A stretch of 64,000 bases of DNA from an uncultured Alphaproteobacteria bacterium (GCA_934272785.1 CAKQSE010000006.1:1-64000); one strand, 5' to 3'. Counted from the first letter of the stretch, positions 17,012-26,618 are shown. The notes: generated by a model from the sequence alone, not told the origin. Translations and numbers: made by a program.

Positions 17012-19426
17012 ATGACAGATATTTTTAAGTATTTTGCAGGCAGCGGATTTCCAATTACAACCATGATTATGGTCATGGCGGTTATTTTGATATTTGTTGC
17101 ACTGATGATGTATATGCCGGCACTGGCGCGCCGTGTTTTCCCCCAGTTTGGGTATAAACGCTATTCACGGTATATCCCGTTCCAGACGGTATTTAGTGAT
17201 GATTCATTGGAATTGACCGATGGAACGTTGCTGCGTGTTTATCGGGTGGCGGGTGTCCAGACCAGTATGCAAGACGGCGTAACACGTGAAAAATTCCTGG
17301 ATTTGCGGGCGCAATTATTTAACCAGATTCATGATCCAAATGTCGTAATGCGATTCTTTATGACGCGTGACGCGGTTGATGAAAATACTAATTATGATTT
17401 TGACCAGCCAGTATTACAAAAGATATATAACAAGTGGCAGGCCCAGGGACTGCGCATATTTTTGAATAATTATTATATTGTTTTGTCTGTGTCGGGGACA
17501 AATGCCCGTGATAAATTAAATCAGTATTGTAATTATCTGGAATCAATATTGGCGGCATATCGTCCGAAATTATTGCGTAATGGTGACCGTGATAATATGG
17601 CGCGATTCTTTGGCCGGATTTTATCGCCGATTACAAAGCCGGCACCGATTGTATGTGATGGACGGATTGCTGATTTAACAACGGTTGACGATGTTGAATT
17701 TATGCGTGATGGTATGGTGCGATATATCAGTGGCGGCACGCAATCTTTTGCGACAATGGTGTCGTTCCGTGCATCGCCGGATTATCTGGACGAAGAATTT
17801 TTTGAAACAATTTCGACAATCCAGACGGAAATGATTTGCATGAACGCATTTCGCATTATGGGTGCGGCGGATGTAGAGGTTGCAATGCGTCAACGTCAAT
17901 CGTCGGCCGAAGAAGATGATTCATCAACCACCGAACAAATTTCGGCGGCAAATCGCGCGATGGATGAAAATGTTTCTGGAAATCAGAGTTTGGTGAATTA
18001 TTACCCGCTGTTTATATTATTTGGTAAAACGCCCGAAGAACTGGACCACTATGTTGATGAATTCAAGAAAATTGCGGCGTCGTTTGGTGTGTCGCCAATC
18101 GCAGAAACATATGCGGCGCGTGTTTCGTGGTTTGCACAAATTCCGGGTTTTGATGTATTTCCGCGCACGTTTAAAATGTTATCGCGCACGGCGGCAATCA
18201 GTATTCCAATGTCGACCCAGCCACGTGGTGTTGCAAATTCAGACTGGGGTCCCGGGCCATTGGTTGTATTTCCAACCGCCCAGGGAACGCCGTATCAGTT
18301 TCAATTTCATGTATCTGATAAACCGGCGGCGGTGGCGCATACCCTGACAATTGGACCAACCGGTGGTGGGAAAACAACATTGTTCAGTTTTTTGATTGCG
18401 CAATCATTGCGTCACCCGAAATTAAAGGCATTTTTCTTTGACCGTAACAAAGGGGCCGAGATATTTACACTGTCGGTGGGTGGTAAATATATCACCATGC
18501 AGGGCAAAGAAAAAAATGCCGCCGATAATTCATTTTTAACACATTTAAATCCGTTGAAAATGCCGGATACGGCGGCAAATCGTGCATTTTTGCGTCGGTG
18601 GTTTTCAATTATAACCGGGCAATCAGATGCAAATTCGGCCGATGAAATTGCGCGCGCGGTGTCGGTGAATTTTGACTATCTGCCAGAAAAAGACAGGGTG
18701 TTAAAGAATTTGTGGGAGAGTTGTTTTTCATCAACTGGCAATATGCGTCCGGCGTTGAAAAAGTGGGTTGACCCATTGCAATATGGTGACATATTCAACG
18801 AAACGTCGGATACGTTGGATTTGCAATCGCGATTGACCACGTTTGATTTTACCGAAATTTTACAGGACGAAACATTATCACCTGCGGTTATTTCGTATAT
18901 ATTGCACCGAATAAATAATATCACAGTATCGGGTGGAAATCCGTCACTGATTATGATTGACGAAACCGCGCCAATGCTGGAAAACAAAATGTTCCGCGAT
19001 AATTTTATTACGGGCCTGCAAGAGGGACGTAAAAACCGCCAGGCATACATGGTTGCGTTCCAGCGTGCAAATGTTTTGGATAAACTGGGCATTGGGGACG
19101 TTGTCCGTGGCCAGGCGCAGACGGTGCTGTTTTTCCGTAATCCGGCGGCCGATGCATCGGATTATGCGAAATGGAATTTAAATCCGTTGGAAATGGCATT
19201 TATCCAGGGCAAGGCATATCCAAATCTGAAACGTGCGTTGTTACTGTCGCGACCGGTGACCGGTGAATCTGTGATTTTAAATACTGAATTGGGGGGACTG
19301 GGCAATTTATTGCGTCTGTTTGAATCGGGACGTTCATCGGTATTATTGGCCGAAGAATTATATAAACAATACGGAAACAGTTTTGTGTCAGAATACCTGA
19401 AAAAGCAGGGTGCCGGGGATTTGTAA
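17012..19426 (+). CDS. virB4: VirB4-family type IV secretion ATPase
   Basis: 804 aa. An N-terminal membrane helix (about residues 12-32) precedes the VirB4 N-terminal domain, and the C-terminal ATPase domain has Walker A GPTGGGKTTLF near residue 450 and Walker B SLIMIDETAPML. VirB4 powers substrate transfer and pilus biogenesis at the inner membrane. The extra N-terminal helix resembles VirB3-VirB4 type fusions in membrane position, but virB3 is separate here. The 3' end is close to or overlaps the next gene. Whether the system exports proteins or DNA cannot be told from this window. Confidence 0.93.
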   Translation: MTDIFKYFAGSGFPITTMIMVMAVILIFVALMMYMPALARRVFPQFGYKRYSRYIPFQTVFSDDSLELTDGTLLRVYRVAGVQTSMQDGVTREKFLDLRAQLFNQIHDPNVVMRFFMTRDAVDENTNYDFDQPVLQKIYNKWQAQGLRIFLNNYYIVLSVSGTNARDKLNQYCNYLESILAAYRPKLLRNGDRDNMARFFGRILSPITKPAPIVCDGRIADLTTVDDVEFMRDGMVRYISGGTQSFATMVSFRASPDYLDEEFFETISTIQTEMICMNAFRIMGAADVEVAMRQRQSSAEEDDSSTTEQISAANRAMDENVSGNQSLVNYYPLFILFGKTPEELDHYVDEFKKIAASFGVSPIAETYAARVSWFAQIPGFDVFPRTFKMLSRTAAISIPMSTQPRGVANSDWGPGPLVVFPTAQGTPYQFQFHVSDKPAAVAHTLTIGPTGGGKTTLFSFLIAQSLRHPKLKAFFFDRNKGAEIFTLSVGGKYITMQGKEKNAADNSFLTHLNPLKMPDTAANRAFLRRWFSIITGQSDANSADEIARAVSVNFDYLPEKDRVLKNLWESCFSSTGNMRPALKKWVDPLQYGDIFNETSDTLDLQSRLTTFDFTEILQDETLSPAVISYILHRINNITVSGGNPSLIMIDETAPMLENKMFRDNFITGLQEGRKNRQAYMVAFQRANVLDKLGIGDVVRGQAQTVLFFRNPAADASDYAKWNLNPLEMAFIQGKAYPNLKRALLLSRPVTGESVILNTELGGLGNLLRLFESGRSSVLLAEELYKQYGNSFVSEYLKKQGAGDL

Positions 19427-19430
19427 TGAA

Positions 19431-20048
19431 ATGTGTTTTCGCAGTGCAATATTTTTAATTGTATCCCTGGTTGCGATGCCGGTCGTGGCCGATGATTGTT
19501 TGCCGTATAAATTAAATCCGGCGGTTTATATTGATGTGCCAACATGGACCAAAGAGGTTGTTCAACCACTGGCCCCGATGGATTTGCTGCATGGAAATGT
19601 GATTGCAACGCTGTCTGATAATTACGATATTATTGCCGATATTACATCCATCGAAGATGGTTTTTGTGTCGCAATAAAATCTGTTACGGCGTCGGTTGGA
19701 TATACTAATTTCTTGGTCCAGATTGATATGCGGCATGTGCCGGAATCGTGTTCATACAATGCGATTTTATCACACGAAGATGAACATATTCGTGCGTATC
19801 AATCGGTGATTGATGATTTTAAACCAGAATTACAGAAATCTATTTATAATGCGGCGGATTCTATTACCCCGATTTTTGTAAAAAATCAATCTGATGTATC
19901 GGCGGCGGTTGATGAATTAAATGCAGAATTACAGGCGCATCCAGATTTAATTTTAGTAAAGCAAAAGATGAAAGTCGCCCAGGAAATTCGCAACAAACGT
20001 GTTGATCAAAACGATACCGGCGAAACGTTGAAACGCTGTCTATTATAA
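19431..20048 (+). CDS. Exported HExxH putative metalloprotease in the virB3-virB4 operon
   Basis: 205 aa from the start at 19431, which has GGGGAT about 10 bases upstream; a start 21 bases earlier would overlap virB4. The N terminus is a signal peptide (MCFRSAIFLIVSLVAMPVVA). Residues 115-119 read HEDEH, a zinc-protease HExxH motif, in an amphipathic helix context (ILSHEDEHIRAYQSVI). Cysteines at about 23, 79, 107 and 203 could form disulfides. The overall look, including an export signal and a helix with HE-x-x-H, recalls DUF922-type secreted proteases, but I do not assign it firmly. Its position suggests a periplasmic role linked to the secretion apparatus, for example local wall or protein processing. 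Confidence 0.55.
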   Translation: MCFRSAIFLIVSLVAMPVVADDCLPYKLNPAVYIDVPTWTKEVVQPLAPMDLLHGNVIATLSDNYDIIADITSIEDGFCVAIKSVTASVGYTNFLVQIDMRHVPESCSYNAILSHEDEHIRAYQSVIDDFKPELQKSIYNAADSITPIFVKNQSDVSAAVDELNAELQAHPDLILVKQKMKVAQEIRNKRVDQNDTGETLKRCLL

Positions 20049-20051
20049 TAA

Positions 20052-21665
20052 TTATTGTTTCTGGTTCACACTGTAATAGTATTCCAGTTTTTCATGATCG
20101 TAATCTTCTATGCGACCCGCGGGCAGGACCAGCATACGCGTAATGCCAATCTGTTCAACGAATTCTGGATTATGGCTGACCACGATAATTGTGCCGGTAA
20201 AATCATGAAAATTATCGCCTATAATACGCTGGGTTTCTGGGTCCAGATGGTTTGTTGGTTCGTCCAGTATCAGCATATTTGCACGACGCAATAATATCTT
20301 GCACAGTGCGACGCGGGCGCGTTCACCCGGCGACAGAACAGATACAGATTTAAAAACGTCCATATCATAGAACAAGAAATTTCCCAATACGGCACGCAGT
20401 TGTTGGTCGGTATAACCGGGATTGGCAACGTTTTCCAGCACGGTTTTTGACGGGTCCAGTCTTTCTAATTCCTGGGCATAGTATGCGATGTCGGTCTTTG
20501 GGTTTATATCAATTGTGCCGCGTTCTGGGGTCAATATCCCCATAATCAATTTTAACAGTGTGGATTTACCAGTGCCATTTTCACCACAGATTAAAAATCG
20601 TTCACCGCCTGTGATTGTAAATGACATATTGCGATACAATAATCGCGCCCCAGGATACCGAAACCACAATTCATTTACCATAATTGGGTGACGCGCACCA
20701 TCGCGCAATGGGGCCAGGTTCATCTTTAACTTTTTATATGTCACGTCACGTGTGGTGCGATTTTCAATAACGCGTGCCAATATTGCCGCACGAACATTAC
20801 CCGCACGCTTCATCGCGTGATTTGTCGGACTGGCCGCGTTTGCGCGTGCAACGAATTCAGATAATTTTTGTATATGGCGTTCTTCGTTTTCTATTTTTTT
20901 ATCGCGCATACGCTTTATTTCGGCCAATTTTAATTTGTAATCATCATAGTTACCGGAAAACACAGTTATGTTTTTATTCACCTTGTCCACGTATAAAATC
21001 TTGTTCACAATATTGTTCAAGAATTCGGCGTCATGACTGATTATCAAAACAGTGCCGCGGTATTTTTTCAGGTAATTTGTAACCCAATCCTTGGTCGTGG
21101 CGTCCAGGTGATTTGTCGGCTCGTCCAACAGCAACACACCCGCCATGGAATAGAGCAGGCGCGCAAACGCAACCTTGGACTTTTGTCCGCCAGACAGGTC
21201 ACACAGCCGCATGTCCAGCATCGCGGCATCAATATGCATATTTTCAATGATTTCCAACAATGTATCTTCGGCGGTATAGCATTCGTAATAATCCAGTTCT
21301 GATTGAATGCGGTCGATTTCAGACTGAATATTTTCATCGTCTGGTGTGGCGGCAATTTGTTCATATAACAGGTGTAGTTTGGATTCCAGTTCGGCAATTG
21401 GTCGCCCGGTTGTTAAAAAATCCCATACGTTTATATCGGGTGTTGATATTTCAATCGTCTGGGGCAGATATCCAATCCGCGCACCATTTATATCAATATG
21501 ACCGGCATCTGGTGTAATCTGGCCCAGGATTATTTTGAATAGTGTCGTTTTACCCGCCCCATTGACACCAACAACACCAACCTTGTCACGTGGGTTCAGG
21601 TTAAATTCTGCGTTATTGTAAATAACATTTGTTCCAAATGATAATGACAATCCATATGCATGCAT
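20052..21665 (-). CDS. ABC-F family ATPase
   Basis: 537 aa with two ABC modules and no membrane segments, the ABC-F architecture. Module 1: Walker A GVNGAGKTTLFK, signature LSGGQKSKVAFARLL. Module 2: Walker A GENGTGKSTLLK, a degenerate signature LSPGERARVALC. Both modules have DEPTNHLD. The charged linker between them (ENEERHIQKLSEF) corresponds to the P-site tRNA interaction motif region. ABC-F proteins act on the ribosome in translation or in resistance to ribosome-targeting drugs; the subgroup looks like YbiT/Uup-type housekeeping factors. I use the ATG at 21665 (MHAYGLSLSFG), since the longer frame has no homologous look. Confidence 0.9.
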   Translation of the reverse strand: MHAYGLSLSFGTNVIYNNAEFNLNPRDKVGVVGVNGAGKTTLFKIILGQITPDAGHIDINGARIGYLPQTIEISTPDINVWDFLTTGRPIAELESKLHLLYEQIAATPDDENIQSEIDRIQSELDYYECYTAEDTLLEIIENMHIDAAMLDMRLCDLSGGQKSKVAFARLLYSMAGVLLLDEPTNHLDATTKDWVTNYLKKYRGTVLIISHDAEFLNNIVNKILYVDKVNKNITVFSGNYDDYKLKLAEIKRMRDKKIENEERHIQKLSEFVARANAASPTNHAMKRAGNVRAAILARVIENRTTRDVTYKKLKMNLAPLRDGARHPIMVNELWFRYPGARLLYRNMSFTITGGERFLICGENGTGKSTLLKLIMGILTPERGTIDINPKTDIAYYAQELERLDPSKTVLENVANPGYTDQQLRAVLGNFLFYDMDVFKSVSVLSPGERARVALCKILLRRANMLILDEPTNHLDPETQRIIGDNFHDFTGTIIVVSHNPEFVEQIGITRMLVLPAGRIEDYDHEKLEYYYSVNQKQ

Positions 21666-21693
21666 AATGCATATTATTCTATGTAATTTATAT

Positions 21694-22080
21694 TTATTGG
21701 CAAGCAGATATTTGCGCCAATTCATCTGCGTATTTATCGGCCATTGCGGTGTATTTTTTCGCAATGTCTGGCGTGCCGCGATTGGCGCGCGCACGAATCA
21801 ATTTAATTCCTGAATCAATGGCCAGGCGACCAATAGACGTGCATACCGATGGGTTTAATTTTTGACGCAATGCCGATTCAAAACAAATTAAAAAGTCGAT
21901 AAATGTCCGATACACTGGGGCTGAATCAACCATGGACGCGTCGCCACTGGATTTCAAATCCAATATAATTTCATTTGCAATTTGACATATTCTGCATTTA
22001 CCCGAAACGCCATGCGCCATAATCCATGCTGCGTCTGATAATTCATGCGATAAATTCAGATTTATATCAAATTGCGACAT
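21694..22080 (-). CDS. Hypothetical protein, 128 aa
   Basis: Starts MSQFDINLNLSHELSDAAW after a good AAGGGG site. Mostly helical, no signal peptide or membrane helix. A CxxC pair (GKCRICQ) near residue 27 and further cysteines at about residues 63, 78 and 127 could bind metal. The same-strand ABC-F gene starts 28 bases downstream, so the two may share a transcript. I do not recognise the family. Confidence 0.65.
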   Translation of the reverse strand: MSQFDINLNLSHELSDAAWIMAHGVSGKCRICQIANEIILDLKSSGDASMVDSAPVYRTFIDFLICFESALRQKLNPSVCTSIGRLAIDSGIKLIRARANRGTPDIAKKYTAMADKYADELAQISACQ

Positions 22081-22162
22081 AACATTACCCCTTGTGATTA
22101 CTTGTTGGGGGTCTTGTTTATGAAAATGATGCAGTAAAAAAACAAGGCCTCGGCAAAATCGT

Positions 22163-22387
22163 GCCGCCAAAAAAACTGGCGGTCGGGGAGTTTAGAAAAT
22201 CAATACTTGAATGATCCCATCTGCCTTTGGATAAACCTGTTGTATAACAGACAGCACCCCGGCCGTAAAACAACACCGGCCCCCGGCAAATAACGGTGCA
22301 ATGTCACACCATTACGTTGGATAACGATACAGACACTGCACCGCAAGTATCGAGCTTTCTAAAGGCCCCATCCCCACATCCCTGTGG
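22163..22387 (-). ncRNA. Candidate structured RNA, family unknown
   Basis: No good reading frame crosses this 220-base stretch, but it folds well by eye. On the minus strand a long closing helix pairs TTTAGAAA..GATACTTG with CAAGTATT..TTTCTAAA, extended by GGGG/CCCC. Inside are a 12-bp helix CGGTGCAGTGTC/GACATTGCACCG, a GGCCG/CGGCC hairpin and a two-part hairpin with CTGTT/AACAG. A CCGCCA/TGGCGG hairpin and T-runs follow at the 3' side. The signature motifs of RNase P, SRP and tmRNA are absent, so the class is open; 6S RNA or an unknown RNA are possible. It marks the left edge of the accessory island. Confidence 0.5.
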
Positions 22388-22566
22388 AAACAATATTGAT
22401 GATATCAGAAATATTTCCGCATAACAAACATTTATTATTATGATTTATTTCCTACTAATTTTCATACAGTGGTGGACAAATAATAATAAATTATCCTTGG
22501 TTTCCTGCGAATTACGGGGTATTATGAAATAGCTAGCTTGCTGTTATAGTCGGAAAAGGGAATTTT

Positions 22567-23604
22567 ATGACCAAGGATTTAAAAGAAAACAAAACAACCG
22601 CTTTGACGCCAGTCACTGGTGAGATGTTCTTGTATAAAAGCGATTATGGTACGGTTAAACTCAATGGCCTGATTTATCAGGAATCCCTTTGGTTGACCCA
22701 AGCGGCGATTGCTGAATTGTTTGGTGTTGATAGAAGTGTTGTTACAAAACATATTCAGAATATTTATACGGATGATGAACTAAATGCGGAAAACACATGT
22801 GCAAATTTTGCACATTCCCAGAATTCTGCAGTTTATCCGATGTCAAAGCCCACAAATTATTACAATTTGGATATGATAATTGCTGTTGGGTACAGGGTTA
22901 ATTCTAAACGTGCAACGCAATTCCGTATTTGGGCGACCAAGGTTTTGCATGAATACATCCAAAAGGGTTTCGTCCTAGATGATGAGCGTTTAAAATTGGC
23001 TGGAAAACCGTTTGGTCGGGATTATTTCCGTGAATTGTTGGAACGTGTTCGTTCAATTCGTGCCAGTGAACGCCGTGTTTATCAGCAAATAACAGATATT
23101 TTTGCAGAATGCAGTGTTGATTATGATCCGCGGTCAGAAACGGCTATGAATTTTTATGCAAATATCCAGAACAAGTTTCATTATGCTATACACGGGTCTA
23201 CCGCGGCCGAGGTCATTAAAAAACGCGCCAGTATAGATAAACCACATATGGGGTTGACCAGTTGGAAAAATTCGCCGAATGGTCGTGTTTTGAAGATGGA
23301 TGTTTCGGTTGCCAAGAATTATTTAAGCGAAAAAGAACTGAAAGATCTTGAGCGTGTTGTAACAATGTTTTTTGATTATATAGAACACCAGATTGAGCAA
23401 CAACAGGCATTTAGTATGGCACAGTTTGCTGATGCGGTTGATAGGTTGTTGGCGTTTAATAATTACAAAGTATTGCATGGATTGGGGTCGGTCAGTGCAT
23501 CGGACGCTAAACAATATGCAGAAGCAATATATGATGAGTTTAACAAGACTCAGAATATAGAAAGTGATTTTGACCGCATTGTGAAATTGACCAGCGACAA
23601 ATAA
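22567..23604 (+). CDS. rhuM: RhuM-family protein
   Basis: 345 aa. Clear RhuM family: YQESLWLTQAAIAELFGVDRSVVTKHIQNIY is the N-terminal DNA-binding-like domain, followed by the KPTNYYNLDMIIAVGYRVNS block and the C-terminal conserved region ending in FNKTQ. RhuM proteins are common on genomic islands and mobile elements; the name comes from a Salmonella pathogenicity island gene but the molecular function is unsettled. A GGAAAAGGG site precedes the ATG. It is the first gene of the accessory island and lies just upstream of the integrase. Confidence 0.9.
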   Translation: MTKDLKENKTTALTPVTGEMFLYKSDYGTVKLNGLIYQESLWLTQAAIAELFGVDRSVVTKHIQNIYTDDELNAENTCANFAHSQNSAVYPMSKPTNYYNLDMIIAVGYRVNSKRATQFRIWATKVLHEYIQKGFVLDDERLKLAGKPFGRDYFRELLERVRSIRASERRVYQQITDIFAECSVDYDPRSETAMNFYANIQNKFHYAIHGSTAAEVIKKRASIDKPHMGLTSWKNSPNGRVLKMDVSVAKNYLSEKELKDLERVVTMFFDYIEHQIEQQQAFSMAQFADAVDRLLAFNNYKVLHGLGSVSASDAKQYAEAIYDEFNKTQNIESDFDRIVKLTSDK

Positions 23605-23655
23605 TAGGTTGTATGCAAATCGGACAGATGTAAGAGAGTCACAGGTTGAATAAAT

Positions 23656-24849
23656 ATGAAATCACAGCATATCAATTTTACCGAAAAGACGATTGCGGCG
23701 TTACCAATTCCCGCCAAGGGGCAGGGACAGGCGATTTATTACGATTCTGGATCAACTGATGGATTAATGCTGATTGTGACGTATGGTGGAACAAAGACGT
23801 ATTATCATTATATGTTTTTTAATAAACGACCGGTGCGCACTAAAATAGGGCGGTCGCCACAAATAAAATTGATTACCGCCCGTGCGATGGCACACACAAT
23901 GGCTGAAAACGCAACGCGTGGGATTGATCCTGGTGAAAGGCGGCGCGAAAATTTGCACGATATTACGATCAAACAGTTTTATGAAACTGTGTATCGTCCT
24001 GAATATTCCATTGTTTACAAGAAACCGCGATCGGTTGTAAATGATGACAGTATCTTTACTCATCATTTAGCGGATTTTCATAATCGTATGATGTTGAGTA
24101 TAAAGCCGGTTGAAATAGAAAAATTGCATAATAATACCAAACAAACGCATAGTCCGTATACGGCAAACCGCGTATTGTCATTGATTAAGCATATTTATGT
24201 AATCGCGGCAAAGCGCGGATATATGAAAGGGTATGCGAATCCAGCTGCTGATATTTCAAAATTCAAAGAACAAAGCCGCGACAGATTTTTACAATCTGAT
24301 GAATTACAACGATTGTTTACGGCGTTGGAAACCGAACAGAACGATGTATTCAAGAATTATATATTGATTTCACTGTATTCTGGACAACGCAGGAGTAGTA
24401 TATTGTCTCTGCGCTGGTCACAGGTGGATCTGGTTAATGGCTTTATTTATTTGCCAGATACTAAAAATGGTGAACCAATGCAAGTTCCAATGACAAATCA
24501 ATTACGGGAATTATTACAAAAAATCAACCATAACAAGAATTCAGACTGGGTATTACCAAGTGTAAAGAGTAAAAGTGGTCATTTAGAAGACCCAAAACGC
24601 CCATGGCGTGAATTGTTGCACCGTGCAGGGATCGAAAACCTGCGTTTGCATGATTTGCGGCGCACGATGGGTAGTTATCAGGCAATATCTGGCACAAGCC
24701 TGCATATTATTGGAAAATCGCTGGGGCATAAATCAACCAGCGCAACACAGGTTTATGCCCGCCTGTCCGCCGATCCCATCCGTGAATCCATGCAAAAAGC
24801 AACAGATAGGATGTTGGGGAATAGAAAAAATATTGAAATATATAAATAG
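23656..24849 (+). CDS. int: Tyrosine recombinase/integrase (P4-type, DUF4102 N terminus)
   Basis: 397 aa. The N-terminal arm-binding domain (GGTKTYYHYMFFNKRPVRTKIG, ITARAMAH) is of the DUF4102 kind. The C-terminal catalytic domain has the first Arg in YSGQRRSSILSLRW, the HxxR box HDLRRT, a histidine in GKSLGHKSTSATQ and the nucleophile Tyr directly after it (VYARLS). All catalytic residues are intact, so the enzyme may be active. Such integrases usually insert islands at tRNA 3' ends. The only nearby tRNA is initiator tRNA-Met at 31.6 kb, but no direct repeat of it is visible. A degraded second copy of its 3' end lies at 26.6-26.8 kb. Confidence 0.95.
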   Translation: MKSQHINFTEKTIAALPIPAKGQGQAIYYDSGSTDGLMLIVTYGGTKTYYHYMFFNKRPVRTKIGRSPQIKLITARAMAHTMAENATRGIDPGERRRENLHDITIKQFYETVYRPEYSIVYKKPRSVVNDDSIFTHHLADFHNRMMLSIKPVEIEKLHNNTKQTHSPYTANRVLSLIKHIYVIAAKRGYMKGYANPAADISKFKEQSRDRFLQSDELQRLFTALETEQNDVFKNYILISLYSGQRRSSILSLRWSQVDLVNGFIYLPDTKNGEPMQVPMTNQLRELLQKINHNKNSDWVLPSVKSKSGHLEDPKRPWRELLHRAGIENLRLHDLRRTMGSYQAISGTSLHIIGKSLGHKSTSATQVYARLSADPIRESMQKATDRMLGNRKNIEIYK

Positions 24850-24868
24850 ACAAAGTATTCTATGGAAA

Positions 24869-25555
24869 ATGACAAAGCATAAAAATATTATGATATTCTT
24901 GCAAGCTTTGGTAAAAGAAGCTGCTGATGAAGGGTTTCTCATGAGAAAAATAACCCTTATTAAGTATTTGTATTTGCTTGATGTTTATATGGCGCAAGAA
25001 ACAGGCGAGAAGTTTACAGACATAAATTGGATTTTTTGGAAATTTGGTCCATATTCAAATGATGCCAATTCTTTAATTGATGAACTAGTGTCTTCTAATT
25101 TAGTTCAAGAAAAGGTCATAGAAACTAGATATGAAAATGATTTTGTACAATATGAACCGGTTGAAAACTCTCCAACTCGTAAGGACGTTTGGAAAATATT
25201 TCCTCCAAAGGTTTTAGTTAAAATATTTAATAAAGATTTATCTCGTTTTATGGACGATACATATAAGTTGTTGGATTATGTCTATTTTGATACAGAACCA
25301 ATGAAAGATGTTAATGTCAAAGACAAGTTAAAATTCGATAATTTAAGTAAAGATATAGAACCGGCTGATATTGTATTAAAACCTATATCTAATACTAAAT
25401 TCAATAAAGTCCGCAAGCAACTAGTTAAACGTAAAAAGGTAGAAAACAAGAAACTTTTTCCAGAATTTGAAGATAATTTATTAGAAGAATTTGATGAAGA
25501 GTTTTTTAAAGAAAATTCTATAGAATTAGTATCAGGGAAGGTGATTTTTAAGTGA
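24869..25555 (+). CDS. Panacea/SocA-type domain protein 1 (putative antitoxin)
   Basis: 228 aa from the ATG at 24869, 20 bases after the integrase stop. Residues 20-70 (LIKYLYLLDVYMAQETGEKFT, then FWKFGPYSNDANSLIDEL) match the Panacea/DUF4065 pattern of a helical domain with a central W-x-F/Y-G-P-x-S/V signature. Panacea-domain proteins are known as antitoxins that pair with many unrelated toxins. The C-terminal 110 residues are charged, lysine-rich and not recognised. The next gene overlaps by four bases (ATGA), the usual arrangement of toxin-antitoxin pairs. Base composition is much more AT-rich than the flanking chromosome, which suggests recent acquisition. Confidence 0.7.
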   Translation: MTKHKNIMIFLQALVKEAADEGFLMRKITLIKYLYLLDVYMAQETGEKFTDINWIFWKFGPYSNDANSLIDELVSSNLVQEKVIETRYENDFVQYEPVENSPTRKDVWKIFPPKVLVKIFNKDLSRFMDDTYKLLDYVYFDTEPMKDVNVKDKLKFDNLSKDIEPADIVLKPISNTKFNKVRKQLVKRKKVENKKLFPEFEDNLLEEFDEEFFKENSIELVSGKVIFK

Positions 25556-26268
25556 ATTGGTGGGAATTTGAAAATTTTTATGAACAAAAGACCAATAAAA
25601 ATATAGAAAGGGGGGATATTGTTTGGACACCTGTTTTATATCTTGATTCTACAAGGCAGGTTTTAAATATGGAGAGAGACAGTGTCGATTCTGATACCCA
25701 TACAGGGGGAAAGTTTTGTATAGAAAAGTTGGATTTTAATAAACATTTTAATCATCGAGCTGTGAAATTACCAGTTTACAACCTTGGCATTAGATATAAT
25801 GAGGAAATGTTATTGTATAAATCCAAAATGCGACCATGTATTGTTTTGCATGTAGAAAACGAAACTATACAAAAACCAACAGATAATGATAATGCAGTTC
25901 CTGGATTGAATAAACAATGTGTATTTTTATTACCGTTATATGGTTTTGAAAAAGATAGTAGTGGTATACTAAAGTATTCTCCTATTATGCAAAAGCGAAT
26001 AACTTGTTTGCAATATGGAAAATTATTCTTTTTTCCGAAGGATTCAGATAGGTTTTCTCAAATATCAAAAAATAGTTTCGGACGGTTTGACATGTGTTTT
26101 AATGTGCCTATGTCATATCTGTGTCCTACTCAAAGAAGAGTATCAGACTTATATATGAACCTGTTAAATCTTTATATTTCTTCGTATTTTGGTATGCCTA
26201 TAACAGATGAATTTTTTAAAGAAAGTAAAGATTTGTTACAATTAGCTCAAGGACAGTATGAGGAATAA
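25552..26268 (+). CDS. Putative toxin partner of Panacea protein 1 (MazF/PemK-like features)
   Basis: 238 aa, overlapping the Panacea gene by four bases. Near the N terminus it has ERGDIVWTPVLYL, and further on KMRPCIVLHVEN and CVFLLPLYGF. The order R-G-D-I-V ... RP-x-x-V-L ... hydrophobic-x-P-L resembles the SH3-like barrel of MazF/PemK/Kid ribonuclease toxins, although this protein is twice the usual size and has an insertion between the first two motifs. I infer a toxin role from this and from coupling to a Panacea protein; the activity is unproven. Very AT-rich codon use. Confidence 0.5.
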   Translation: MNWWEFENFYEQKTNKNIERGDIVWTPVLYLDSTRQVLNMERDSVDSDTHTGGKFCIEKLDFNKHFNHRAVKLPVYNLGIRYNEEMLLYKSKMRPCIVLHVENETIQKPTDNDNAVPGLNKQCVFLLPLYGFEKDSSGILKYSPIMQKRITCLQYGKLFFFPKDSDRFSQISKNSFGRFDMCFNVPMSYLCPTQRRVSDLYMNLLNLYISSYFGMPITDEFFKESKDLLQLAQGQYEE

Positions 26269-26618
26269 GCATGTCTGATACAGTAATGACTACTTTTATT
26301 GGTTGTGAGGAATAGTATTAGGTTTGTTTGCAATAAGCCTGATGGTGAAATTTTGGATTTCTTATTCTGTCATTAAAATTGGTTTGTCAGATGCTAAATC
26401 AGATGGATTTATTAAGGTATTATTTATTATATGATATAAATTCCAACTGTTTGGGTTACGTGGGGCTATTTATATTTTTGGAATTTATCCGATACTATAA
26501 CAATGTCATACCCGTGTGAAGAATTTGTTTTAACAAATTCTAGTTCAATAGAAAACATGCGAGGAATTGTATTATCTTTTTGTGTTTCCTTAATAAAAAG
26601 TTATTGGCGGTGTATTTT
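26269..26618. other. AT-rich region without recognised gene
   Basis: 350 bases between the first Panacea pair and the integrase remnant. Only short frames broken by stops are seen. The composition is like the neighbouring acquired genes, so it may be decayed cargo. I see no repeat or RNA structure of note. Confidence 0.5.

Noticed and set aside
22163..22387. RNase P, SRP or tmRNA identity for the folded region
   Set aside because: The conserved RNase P core, the SRP GGAAGG loop and a tmRNA tag frame or T-loop acceptor were not found, so only a generic RNA candidate is listed.
24608..24868. Upstream extension of the first Panacea gene into the integrase
   Set aside because: The extra 87 residues are out-of-frame integrase sequence; the ATG at 24869 gives the proper domain start.
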